Below, piece by piece: positions 18,684 through 27,381 of a stretch of DNA of 38,548 bases. The stretch lies in assembly GCA_029240595.1 (NCBI GenBank), contig JARDZZ010000006.1, positions 1-38,548 of the forward strand, written 5' to 3'. The translations under genes were made by a program, and so were the position numbers. The notes below the pieces were generated by a model. The model was not told where the DNA came from and made no database searches. It saw only the letters and a list, made by a program, of their open reading frames with translations. The stretch is from Nitrospira sp. GTDB taxonomy: Bacteria > Nitrospirota > Nitrospiria > Nitrospirales > Nitrospiraceae. Each line of letters opens with the position of its first letter. Positions within the stretch are counted from its first letter, which is position 1.

Positions 18684-18868
18684 GAGGGCGCTGCTGCTCG
18701 TTCAAAGTTCGTGATGGACGGACAGGACGCCGAAATACTCCACTAGGCCGTAGGGTGGCCGGCTGTCAGGCAGAAAGGCCGGTCGCAGTACAAGCCAACC
18801 GAATGGCATCGACGTTTGTCGAGGGATCGGTTGGCTTTTCTTTTGTTTCACGGAGTCATGAAGCGCCG
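18684..18868 (+). promoter_or_regulatory. Structured 5' leader of dabB1 (attenuator or riboswitch candidate)
   Basis: About 185 nt of untranslated leader lie between the promoter candidate and the dabB1 ATG. GGCCGGC and GCCGGTC (around 18757-18782) can form a 7-bp stem with a 14-nt loop, GGCG and CGCC ends (about 18685 and 18728) can pair, and the leader ends in a terminator-like hairpin at 18792-18849. A four-codon ORF (ATG at 18858, reading MKRR then stop) overlaps the dabB1 start by the ATGA arrangement. I could not match the region to a riboswitch class I know. Confidence 0.45.
18792..18849 (+). terminator. Terminator-like hairpin in the dabB1 leader
   Basis: AAGCCAACCGA (18792-18802) pairs perfectly with TCGGTTGGCTT (18827-18837), an 11-bp stem. 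Inside the loop TCGAC and GTCGA form a second 5-bp stem with a GTTT tetraloop. The right arm runs into TTCTTTTGTTT. No gene lies upstream on this strand, so the terminator would act on the leader of the dabB1 transcript itself. Confidence 0.65.
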
Positions 18869-20566
18869 ATGACCGCCGCTCTGCTTGTCCCGCTGTGTCC
18901 CCTGTTGACAGTGCTCCTCGTCATCGCCGGCAACGAGTCGACCAGGCGCCTGCGAGTGAAAATCGGCGCCTGGCCGCTCGCCGTCGCCTTCTTGGGAGCC
19001 CTCTTCACTCTCTACGTCGTCGCGACCAGCGGGCCGATTTCAATCCGATTCTACGAACCGGCTGAAGGCAGCGCGCTTCCCGTCCCGATCGGTTTCCATA
19101 TCGATCGTCTGAGTGCCGTCATGATGGTGTTGATCTCGGCCATCGGGACCATCATTTACACCTACTCCATCGACTACATGTATCAGGAACCTCACGAGCG
19201 CCGGTATTTCGCCATGCTCGGCGTTGCGATCTGCGTGCTCCTTTGCATGGTCTCAAGCGGCAACCTGATGATGCTGTTCGTCTTCTGGCAGATCCTCGGA
19301 TATCTGCTCTATGTCCTGATCCACAACCATGCCCATGCCGGGACGCTGGACGGCGCCTTTCGCACGTTCACCATCTTGCGGGTTGGCGACGTCGCGTTTC
19401 TCGCGGCTATCGCCTTGGCCTACTCCCTGTATGGCACGTTGGAATTTCCGGACATCTTTGCCGCTGCGGCTCAATCCACGGCAACCGTCTCGCTTCTGCC
19501 GGGCATTGAACTGAACGGCGCCACCGCCGTCTCCTTGCTTCTGTTCATCGGCGGCATGAGCAAGTCCGCTCAATTTCCCTTCCACATCTGGCTTCCCCGG
19601 TATCTGTATGCACCAACGCCCGTGACGGCGCTGTTGCACGCGGGCATCATTAACGCCGGAGGCTTCCTCATCAACCGGCTTGCGCCCTTGTTCGGCTTGA
19701 GTTCCACAACCCTGCACATCGCATTTCTCATCGGCACGCTGACGGCGGTACTCGGAGCCTCCATGATGCTGGCGCAGAACGACATCAAGAACATGCTCGG
19801 GTTTTCGACGATCGGCCAGATGGGCTACATGGTGATGGAGTGCGGGCTCGGGGCGTTCTCTCTGGCCGTATTCCATTTGATTGCGCACGGATTGTTCAAG
19901 GCCACCGTGTTCTTGAACAGCGGCAATGTCATCGGCAGAGCGCGAGAGGAACCACATTTCCCCCACGCGAAGCATGACACGGACGAACATGGTTACTCGC
20001 CCCTGACATGGTTCACCGGTTTTTTTACGACTCTGGTGATTCCGCTGCTGATTCTCTTGCTGACCCACGGCGTCCTTCACATTCCTTTGCTGGAAACGCA
20101 AGGCACTGTGATCTTCCTCTTTTTCATTTGGGTCACCTCCACTCAGGCCATCCTCACGCTGACCCGCTTGCACGCGGTGGCTTCCTGGAAAGTATCGGCC
20201 GCGATGCTGCTGACGCTCTTGTTCGTTGTCTTCGTGTACCTCTTCGCCGTCGAGTCCTTTACCGCCTTCTTATATCCGGATCCCCAGGAGGTCGCCCTTT
20301 ACTTTAAGGCGGCGGAGCTGCCTGGGCGGCTGTTCGACATGATGATCGGGGCGGCAACGCTCGTCATTGTCATCGGCTGGTGCTATGTCTACATGACGGC
20401 TCACGGCCGATCGCTTCCATTGCCGACCTGGATCGAGAGCATCCGGATCAAGCTCTATGTGCTGTTCTTGAACCGACTCTATATAGATGAAGGGGCACAG
20501 CGGTTGGAGGAGGCCCGCCTGTCTCTCCTTCAACGGCTTGAGAAGCACGCGGAGGAACGGGTGTGA
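18869..20566 (+). CDS. dabB: NuoL/DabB-like proton-pumping membrane subunit (copy 1)
   Basis: 565 residues from the ATG at 18869; a longer open frame to 18677 has no NuoL-like sequence and overlaps the terminator hairpin. The protein is strongly hydrophobic with about 14 helices. It has NuoL/MrpA-family motifs such as FHIDRLSAVMMVLISAIGTIIYTYSIDYM, LMMLFVFWQILGYLLYVLIHNH, the SAQFPFHIWLP and TPVTALLHAGIINAGGFLINRLAPLF segment, and the conserved lysine region AQNDIKNMLGFSTIGQMGYM. In the DAB and Mps systems this subunit pairs with DabA (DUF2309) to couple ion flux to CO2 hydration or bicarbonate uptake. The gene name is used by analogy. A near-identical paralogue follows 128 bp downstream. Confidence 0.9.
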   Translation: MTAALLVPLCPLLTVLLVIAGNESTRRLRVKIGAWPLAVAFLGALFTLYVVATSGPISIRFYEPAEGSALPVPIGFHIDRLSAVMMVLISAIGTIIYTYSIDYMYQEPHERRYFAMLGVAICVLLCMVSSGNLMMLFVFWQILGYLLYVLIHNHAHAGTLDGAFRTFTILRVGDVAFLAAIALAYSLYGTLEFPDIFAAAAQSTATVSLLPGIELNGATAVSLLLFIGGMSKSAQFPFHIWLPRYLYAPTPVTALLHAGIINAGGFLINRLAPLFGLSSTTLHIAFLIGTLTAVLGASMMLAQNDIKNMLGFSTIGQMGYMVMECGLGAFSLAVFHLIAHGLFKATVFLNSGNVIGRAREEPHFPHAKHDTDEHGYSPLTWFTGFFTTLVIPLLILLLTHGVLHIPLLETQGTVIFLFFIWVTSTQAILTLTRLHAVASWKVSAAMLLTLLFVVFVYLFAVESFTAFLYPDPQEVALYFKAAELPGRLFDMMIGAATLVIVIGWCYVYMTAHGRSLPLPTWIESIRIKLYVLFLNRLYIDEGAQRLEEARLSLLQRLEKHAEERV

Positions 20567-20577
20567 TGCATGCCCTG

Positions 20578-20605
20578 CTTGACGAACGTCAAGACACCGT
20601 ATAAT
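20578..20605 (+). promoter_or_regulatory. Palindrome and promoter candidate before dabB copy 2
   Basis: CTTGACGAACGTCAAG (20578-20593) is a perfect inverted repeat with 7-bp arms and contains TTGACG. TATAAT follows at 20600-20605 after a 15-bp spacer, which is shorter than usual and may need an activator. It lies 90 bp ahead of dabB copy 2, so the second copy may have its own regulated promoter. Confidence 0.4.
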
Positions 20606-20694
20606 GGTAGCCCGCCGCCTTGGGGCGCCCTCAGACGTTCGTACGTTCCCGGGGGAGCGACGCATGGACCGTTGCACGAGGGAATGAGGTCTTC

Positions 20695-22393
20695 ATGACG
20701 TTGACGCTGTTGGTCCCCCTTCTCCTGCTGGTTGCCACCGGCCTGGTGCTGATCGGGTCGGACAGTTCCCGACATGCACGCGCGAAGATGGCCGCCTATC
20801 CCATTGGCGTCGCCTTTGTAGCCGCTTTCGCGACGCTGCTTCAGGTCACGACCGGGGGCCCCATCGCCCTGCAGTTTTACGATCTCTCTTCAGTCGGCGC
20901 CTTTGCCATTCCCATCGGCTTTTATATCGATCGCTTGAGCGCGGTCATGATGACCCTGATCACCGGCGTCAGTGTCGTCATTTATACCTACTCGATCGGC
21001 TACATGTATCAGGACGCCCATGCCCGCCGCTATCTGGCGATGATCTGTCTGACAGATTTTGTTCTCATTTGCATGGTCGCCAGCTCCAATCTCATGATGC
21101 TGTTTCTGTTCTGGCAGGTTCTCAGCTACCTCCTCTATGTGCTCGCGCACAATCATGCTCATGCTGGGACCCTGACCGGAGCGTTCAAGACCTTTACCGT
21201 GCTTCGCGTGGCGGATACGGCATTTCTCGCCGGAATCGCGCTCGCCTATCAGCTCTACGGCACGCTCGAATTCCAGGACCTGTTCCTTCGAGCAGCCGAA
21301 ACACGAATCAACTTGCCGCTCGGGTTCGGAATGGAGGTGAGTGGGGCCACAGCCGTGACATTTCTCTTCTTCGTGGGGGCGATGGGAAAGTCAGCGCAGT
21401 TCCCGATCCATTTCTGGCTGCCGGGATCGCTCTTCGCCCCGACGCCCGTGCACGCGCTGCTGCACGCCGGCATCATCAACGCCGGAGGGTTCTTGATCAA
21501 CCGGCTGGCTCCCCTCTTCGCCCTGAGTTCGACGACGCTGCATGTCGCCTTCGTGATCGGGACACTGACCGCCGTGCTTGGCGCGACCATGATGCTGGCC
21601 CAGAACGATATTAAAAAGACGCTGGGATTCTCCACGATCGGTCAGATGGGCTATATGATCATGGAGTGCGGCCTCGGGGCGTTCTCTCTGGCCGTGTTTC
21701 ATCTGATCGCGCATGGGTTGTTCAAGGCCACCGTGTTCTTGAATTGTGGGAATGTCATTCACAAGGCCAGACAGGAGCCGCATTTTCCTCATGTCGACCA
21801 TCAAAGAGATGAAGAAGGCTTGTCCCGTCTGACCTGGGTCACCGGATTCGTCCACCCTGTTGATCCCGCTCTTCATTCTGTTGCTCACGCACGGGGTCCT
21901 GCGCATGCCGTTGCTCGAATCGCAAGGCACGGTCATCTTCCTGTTCTTCATCTGGATTACCTCGTCCCAGGCCATCTTGACGTTGACGAGACTGCGGCAG
22001 GTCGCCTCCTGGAAGGTCTCGGCTGCAATGTTGGTGACCCTGTTGTTTATTGTCTTCGTCTATCTATTCGCCGTTGAGTCCTTCACGGCGTTTCTGTATC
22101 CCGATCCGGACGAGGTGGCATCGTACTTCAAGGCCGCCGCTCTTCCCAACTGGCTTTTCGATTTCATCATCCTCGCCGCCACGATTCTCATGATCGCCAG
22201 TTGGTCCTACCTGTACATGACCGCCCACGGCCGCACCATCCGGATGCCCGAGTGGATCGACAACCTGAGAATACGATTGTACTTGCCCTTCATGAATCGC
22301 CTGTATGCGGACGAACTCCACCAGCTGCTAGGGGATAGTCTCATGCGATGGGTCCACCAATTCGATAAACGAGAAGGGGGTTGGTCACGATGA
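20695..22393 (+). CDS. NuoL/DabB-like membrane subunit (copy 2), apparent frameshift
   Basis: The ATG at 20695 has GAGG five bases upstream. The reading frame matches copy 1 closely until about 21850 (LSRLTWVTGF), then runs on as nonsense to a stop at 22077. The homologous continuation (TLLIPLFILLLTHGVLRMPLLESQGTVIF ... FDKREGGWSR) is in the +1 frame from about 21854 to the stop at 22393. Removing one base near 21850-21855 (or adding two) restores a protein of about 565 residues, the same length as copy 1. The second half keeps full homology, so the break is recent or a sequencing error; a programmed +1 shift is less likely. Its stop overlaps the next gene by ATGA, as in an intact operon. Confidence 0.85.
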
Positions 22394-23700
22394 TCGACGG
22401 CGCGCTCCTCTCGTGGCTATTGACTGGGATTCCCTTATTGGGAGCAGTCGGCAGCCTTCTCTTCTGGCCGAATGCCGACCGCGTGAAATTCTTTTCTATT
22501 CTGTGGTCCGCCGTGAGCTGTGCATCAATCATCGGCTTCACCGGATACCTCGCGATGCCGCCGGAAGGGTTCCTGCCGCTTTACCTGTTGCCGATGGCGG
22601 CTGTCATTTCCCTGCTCGCACAGCCGGCTCATGATGCGTATCGCCAATCCTGCATCATGACCTTAGTCTGTCTTGGATTGGGACTGACCGTGCTCACGAG
22701 CGTTCCGCTGGTCGGCAACCTCGCGTTGGGATTGCTGCTGGTCCTGGTTGCTATTCTTCTTTACCGCCACCACAGCGCCCTATGGCCGATGTCTTGGTGG
22801 GGCATCGGGACCTACGGCCTCGGCGCCTTGTGCGCTCTATTGGCGGTCGTCGCTGGTTCACCGGTTTCTTCCATTGCCTCTCTGGTGACGTGCGCGGTTC
22901 TGTTGCCTCTGGTGCCATTTCACGACGGCCACCTCACGGCCTTGACACGGTTGCCGGGCAACCTGCCGGCGTTCATTGTTGTGCTGCTTCCAATTGCGGG
23001 TCTGCACGAGCTTCCACACGTTCTACCGACCGTTCCGGACGTCGTCGCCTGGACCGTAAGTTTCTTCGCCTTACTGGGGGCCCTCTACGGCGCCGTCAAG
23101 GCGCTGGCGCAGTCCCGCGTACGGCTGCTCCTCGCCTATGGCAGCCTTTCGTTCTTTTCGATGCTGTGGTGGTTCGTGGCGGCGACGCGAACGGCAACTC
23201 CCCGAGCGGCCCTCATGGCTGGCACGGTCGGCCTCGCGACGAGCGGCCTCTTGATCGCATGGCAGGTCGTCCGGACCAGGTATGGAGATGACATCGATCC
23301 TCAGGCCGTCAGCGGCCTGGCATCCGGCATGCCGCAATACGCGGTGCTGCTCTCCTTGCTGGCGTTGGCGGCCATGGGCCTGCCGCCCTTCGGCGTCTTT
23401 GCTGGATTTATGGGGCTGCTGTTGAACGCGCCCTTTCCCTCGACCGTCGGCCTGTTCATCACACTGCTCGCCTGGCTTGCCGCATCCTGGTACATCATGC
23501 AGATGGTTCAGCGTCTGTTGTACGGCACTCGACGGCAGGAGCTGCGCTACACGGATGTGCTCAAGACGGAGCTGGCATCGCTCGTGATGGCCGTCCTGGT
23601 CCTCCTGGTGCTGGGCCTGGCCCCGGCAACGCTCTTTGCGCCTGGTCATACCGGCTCTGAGACAGTTTCTGTGAAGGAATCGTCGACGTGGAACAGGTAG
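22390..23700 (+). CDS. NuoM-like polytopic membrane protein
   Basis: 436 residues from the ATG at 22390, which overlaps the dabB copy 2 stop by four bases and has a GGGGG tract nine bases upstream. It is almost wholly hydrophobic, with about 12-13 helices. It has a diverged NuoM/NuoN-like layout: GAVKALAQSRVRLLLAYGSLSFFSMLWW matches the lysine-containing helix region, and the C-terminal half has LAAMGLPPFGVFAGFMGLLL followed by SWYIMQMVQRLLYG, a typical ending of complex I antiporter-like subunits. It is probably an additional ion-translocating subunit of the DabA/DabB-type complex. DabA begins within its last codons (13-bp overlap). Confidence 0.8.
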   Translation: MIDGALLSWLLTGIPLLGAVGSLLFWPNADRVKFFSILWSAVSCASIIGFTGYLAMPPEGFLPLYLLPMAAVISLLAQPAHDAYRQSCIMTLVCLGLGLTVLTSVPLVGNLALGLLLVLVAILLYRHHSALWPMSWWGIGTYGLGALCALLAVVAGSPVSSIASLVTCAVLLPLVPFHDGHLTALTRLPGNLPAFIVVLLPIAGLHELPHVLPTVPDVVAWTVSFFALLGALYGAVKALAQSRVRLLLAYGSLSFFSMLWWFVAATRTATPRAALMAGTVGLATSGLLIAWQVVRTRYGDDIDPQAVSGLASGMPQYAVLLSLLALAAMGLPPFGVFAGFMGLLLNAPFPSTVGLFITLLAWLAASWYIMQMVQRLLYGTRRQELRYTDVLKTELASLVMAVLVLLVLGLAPATLFAPGHTGSETVSVKESSTWNR

Positions 23701-26700
23701 ACCGTACGATCGACATCCAAACCAGGCGGATGGAGCTGCGCGGCATCGTGAAGCTCGCCGGCGAAGTCATCGCCCAATATTGGCCGATGCGGACGTTCGT
23801 GCACCACAATCCGCTCCACAGTCTCGAATATCTTCCGTTCGAGGAAACGGTCCGTCGCGGCAAGCAATTCATGGGTGGGAATGGCTATCTCCCGAGCCGC
23901 ATGTACCGACAGTATCTTCGTTCGGGTCGGATCCAGCTCCGGCACCTCGATGAAGCGTTGAGTTCGCGCGTGCAGGGCAAAGAGGTAGTCGTGGGTTCCC
24001 GGATTGTGACGCACGGAGAGGTGCTGCGCGGCTGCCTGACGGAGGGTCTGTGTGCAGCCGTTGTCGAACCGCTGGACAATCAGCTGCCCGATGACTCACT
24101 CGGCGTGGTCGAGCGACTGGCGGGACGGCTCGAGTCCGTCTTGACCGTTCCGGATTTGGTAGAGCGGATCCGGGGCATCGTGGACAGCGACGAAGCCGCC
24201 TTGGGCCGGTGGCTCACGCTCTCGCACTGGTGCGATGACACGCTCGGCACCCACATTGTCGGGCAGATCAACGACCAGATGATCAAATGGTGCGAGGCAT
24301 TCCTCGACGAGGGTCATGCCACATGGGCCATGCCGGAACGCGAAAAGGGCTTCTATAAAGCCTGGAAGGACATTGCCTCTCACGAATGGTCGCCCTGCGG
24401 CATCACGGACAGCAAACGAAAGATCGCGCAGCTCCCAGAGTACCCAGAGGACGCGCTGCTCGAACATTTAGACGCACTCGGAATTCCTGCAAGGCTCAGA
24501 CAGGACTACCTTTCGCTGCAACTGACGGCACTCCCGGGCTGGGCCGGGTTCATTAAATGGCGTGAAGAGGAACGCGATTACCCCTGGCAGCAGGCCTATC
24601 CCGTTGGGCTCGTCAAATACCTCGCCATTCGTCTGTGGTACGCCCGGGAACTCGTGCACAAGGCCTGTAGCAACCACCTCGGCATCGAAGGACGCTACGA
24701 TGCGGTGGTGGCATACATGCGCAGTCACGCCGAGGAATATTATTTGCGCCGCCAGCGAGTCGCCGGTCGTTTGCCGGCCCTTTATGCGGAGGAAGTGGAC
24801 CGGCTGGCTCATCAGAAAGGCGCCGGCTGGAAGACGGTACTCGATCGGTACAAGGCCGAAGTGGTACCGCGCCAGGAGGCCGCGACTCGTCGAGGGGCGG
24901 CGCGAAAACTTTTGGCGTTGGGCCGTTGCCTGGAGATCGATCCGGAACAGCTCGTTGAGACGGATCCGGAAACTCTACAACAGCTCGTCGAATGGCTCGA
25001 GGCCTTCCCGGAATCGGAGCACGGTCCGGTTTGGCTGAACGCGTTCGAGGCCGGCTATCAGGAACGCCTGCTCGGAGCGCTGCGGGCGAAGACTCGCGAA
25101 GCCGATCATCCGAACGCGACTCGTCCGTATTCGCAATCAGTCTACTGTATCGACGTGCGATCGGAACCGTTTCGCCGTCATCTTGAATCGACGGGGCCCA
25201 ACGAGACCTACGGCTTCGCCGGCTTTTTCGCCGCGTTCATTCGCTATCGCGCTTGGGGCAAAGACCATGACACCGAACAATTTCCGGTCATCATGCGAGC
25301 GAAGAATGAGGTGCGGGAAATTCCCCGGAGCTATCTCGATCATCGGGTGTCGAAACATAAGGCCCGCGCCAAGTGGGTCCGCGCCGGCCACACGCTGCTG
25401 CACGATTTGAAAGAAAACGTGGTGACACCCTACGTCATGGTGGAATCGTTGGGATGGTTCTACAGTCTTCCCATCTTCGGGAAAACGTTGCTCCCCTCGC
25501 TGTACCGGCGTTGGACCGGGTGGTTGAGGCGGCTGTTTGTGCCATCGATCGCCACCACGCTCACCGTCGACAAGCTGGCCCCGCAAGACACCGCCGAGAT
25601 GCTGGTCGCAGATCAGCAGGCCCTCGTCCGAAAAGCGCTCCAAGAACGGCTTGGTCTGCGGGCATCCCGCATCACCCCGGGTCTGGTAGAGGGCTTGCGC
25701 CAGCGGGCGCTGACCGACTCACACGAGCCCGACGAGGCAGTGATCGAGGCGGCGAATCGGGCCGGCCTCTCGGCGGATGCCCTGCAGGGCTTTGTCGAGG
25801 TCCTGCGCCGCGAATACGACTTAAATGCTCGATCGGCATCCCGCCAAAAAGAACGGATCACGCGAACCGGCTTCACCCTTGAGGAGCAGGCGCTGACCGT
25901 CGATACCGCCCTCCGCATGATGGGTCTGACCAAAACGTTTGCACGTCTCGTACTCTTCTGCTCGCATGGCAGCACTTCGGATAACAATCCGTACGAATCG
26001 GCGCTCGACTGCGGCGCTTGCGGAGGGAACGAAGGCAAGCCGAACGCCCGCGTCCTCGCGATGATGGCCAATAATCCGAAAGTGCGGGAACGCCTGAGCA
26101 AGGGCGGCATCGATATCCCCAATGACACGCACTTCCTGGCCGGGCAAATGGACACGACGACCGACGAGGTACAGCTGTTCGACCTCGAGGACGTGCCTCC
26201 GACGCATCGCGCCGACCTGGCCCGGCTGCAAGAGGATCTCAGGGAGGCCTCGGCGTTGACAAGCCTGGAACGCTGCGCGCGCTTTCCCGACGTGCCGCAG
26301 TCCCTCGAGGAAAGGCAGGCCCAAACCCACGTCCGCCGTCGCAGTGCGGACTGGAGCCAAGTTCGTCCGGAGTGGGGCCTTTCCGGCAACACCGCATTTC
26401 TCATCGGGCGCCGGGAACTGACGAAGGGTTTGAACTTGGATGGCCGGGTCTTTCTCCATTCGTACGACTACCGTGAAGACCCGACGAACCGACTGCTCGA
26501 AGTGCTATTGACCGCTCCACAGGTCGTCGGCCAATGGATCAACATGGAGCATTATTTTTCTGCGGTCGACAATGACGTGTACGGCAGCGGAAGCAAAATT
26601 TATCACAATGTGGTGGGCCGGCTCGGCATTATGTCCGGCCCCTGGAGCGACCTTCGACTGGGTCTGGCAAGACAAACGGTCATGAATGGCTCAATGCCAT

Positions 26701-26888
26701 ACCATGAGCCTATGCGGCTTCTCACCCTGATTGAAGCGCCTCGTGAGCGGATCGAGAAGTTGATCTCTCGGCATGAAGTACTCCAGCACTATTACCATAA
26801 CGAGTGGGTGCATCTCGTCGCCTTAGACCCTGAGGATAAAATATGGTATCGATATCACCCGAAGGGAGTATGGCACGTTATTCCGTAA
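23688..26888 (+). CDS. dabA: DabA (DUF2309) carbonic-anhydrase-like subunit
   Basis: 1066 residues from a GTG at 23688 with AAGGA nine bases upstream. The protein has the DUF2309 signatures YWPMRTFVHHNPLHSLE near the N-terminus, YCIDVRSEPFRRHLE, and CSHGSTSDNNPYESALDCGACGGNEG. The zinc ligands known in Halothiobacillus DabA (Cys, Asp, His, Cys) correspond to Cys487, Asp489, His760 and Cys775 here, with the same 15-residue His-Cys spacing. DabA with the membrane subunit DabB drives vectorial CO2 hydration to bicarbonate. The protein is longer than Halothiobacillus DabA, mostly between the Asp and His ligands. It is the main catalytic gene of this operon. Confidence 0.95.
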   Translation: MEQVDRTIDIQTRRMELRGIVKLAGEVIAQYWPMRTFVHHNPLHSLEYLPFEETVRRGKQFMGGNGYLPSRMYRQYLRSGRIQLRHLDEALSSRVQGKEVVVGSRIVTHGEVLRGCLTEGLCAAVVEPLDNQLPDDSLGVVERLAGRLESVLTVPDLVERIRGIVDSDEAALGRWLTLSHWCDDTLGTHIVGQINDQMIKWCEAFLDEGHATWAMPEREKGFYKAWKDIASHEWSPCGITDSKRKIAQLPEYPEDALLEHLDALGIPARLRQDYLSLQLTALPGWAGFIKWREEERDYPWQQAYPVGLVKYLAIRLWYARELVHKACSNHLGIEGRYDAVVAYMRSHAEEYYLRRQRVAGRLPALYAEEVDRLAHQKGAGWKTVLDRYKAEVVPRQEAATRRGAARKLLALGRCLEIDPEQLVETDPETLQQLVEWLEAFPESEHGPVWLNAFEAGYQERLLGALRAKTREADHPNATRPYSQSVYCIDVRSEPFRRHLESTGPNETYGFAGFFAAFIRYRAWGKDHDTEQFPVIMRAKNEVREIPRSYLDHRVSKHKARAKWVRAGHTLLHDLKENVVTPYVMVESLGWFYSLPIFGKTLLPSLYRRWTGWLRRLFVPSIATTLTVDKLAPQDTAEMLVADQQALVRKALQERLGLRASRITPGLVEGLRQRALTDSHEPDEAVIEAANRAGLSADALQGFVEVLRREYDLNARSASRQKERITRTGFTLEEQALTVDTALRMMGLTKTFARLVLFCSHGSTSDNNPYESALDCGACGGNEGKPNARVLAMMANNPKVRERLSKGGIDIPNDTHFLAGQMDTTTDEVQLFDLEDVPPTHRADLARLQEDLREASALTSLERCARFPDVPQSLEERQAQTHVRRRSADWSQVRPEWGLSGNTAFLIGRRELTKGLNLDGRVFLHSYDYREDPTNRLLEVLLTAPQVVGQWINMEHYFSAVDNDVYGSGSKIYHNVVGRLGIMSGPWSDLRLGLARQTVMNGSMPYHEPMRLLTLIEAPRERIEKLISRHEVLQHYYHNEWVHLVALDPEDKIWYRYHPKGVWHVIP

Positions 26889-26950
26889 AATGCCTGTAGT
26901 GCGAGAGTGGGCATACACTGTTTGAGTGGGCGTGGGAAAGGAGTCCGTGA

Positions 26951-27286
26951 ATGGGCCTCATATTGCATCCAATGAAGGAAATTCGGGTGATCGTGGCCGG
27001 TGAGCAGCGTGCCTTTGTGACTGATTTGCTGGACCGCGTCAATGCCACTGGATATACGATTGTAGGAAATGTGTCCGGCAAGGGTCATCACGGCGTTCGC
27101 GAGGCGCATTTCATGTTCAGTGAACAGGAAAGCCTCGAAATGATCATGACCGTGGTACCTCAGGAGAAAGTCGAGCCGATTTTGGCGGGACTACGGCCGC
27201 TGTTTGAACGGCATTCAGGCGTGATGTTCGTTGCCGATGTCGCCGTGAGCCGTCAGGAATACTTTGCGAAAAGCAAACCGGCCTGA
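26951..27286 (+). CDS. PII-like signalling protein of the DAB locus
   Basis: 111 residues from the ATG at 26951, which has AAAGGAG seven bases upstream; a second in-frame ATG is at 26972. The ferredoxin-like fold of PII proteins is suggested by MKEIRVIVAGEQRAFVTDLLDRVNATGYTIVGNVSGKGHHG, the usual first strand, helix and Gly-rich turn. It continues with SEQESLEMIMTVVPQEKVEPILAGLRPLF, as in PII second halves. The T-loop region is short, so classical uridylylation is unlikely. PII-like genes accompany DabA genes in other bacteria, where they probably sense adenylates or bicarbonate. It lies 62 bp after dabA in the same direction. Confidence 0.8.
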   Translation: MGLILHPMKEIRVIVAGEQRAFVTDLLDRVNATGYTIVGNVSGKGHHGVREAHFMFSEQESLEMIMTVVPQEKVEPILAGLRPLFERHSGVMFVADVAVSRQEYFAKSKPA

Positions 27287-27317
27287 CCATCGTCTGCTTT
27301 CCTCTGCGCCACTGCCC

Positions 27318-27362
27318 TTGTCTTCACGGCAGCAAGTTGTCTACAATGGCACCTTGCTGCCG
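27318..27362 (+). promoter_or_regulatory. Promoter inside a 10-bp inverted repeat
   Basis: TTGTCT (27318-27323) and TACAAT (27342-27347) are 18 bp apart. CGGCAGCAAG (27327-27336) and CTTGCTGCCG (27353-27362) form a perfect 10-bp inverted repeat that flanks the -10 element. It could be an operator for a dimeric regulator or, if transcribed from upstream, an RNA hairpin. It lies directly ahead of the small gene at 27382. Confidence 0.5.
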
Positions 27363-27381
27363 GCTCAATGAGGATATGTTC

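Noticed and set aside
18677-18868. N-terminal extension of the first dabB frame
   Set aside because: It covers the leader and terminator hairpin, has no NuoL-like sequence, and the ATG at 18869 matches the family start.
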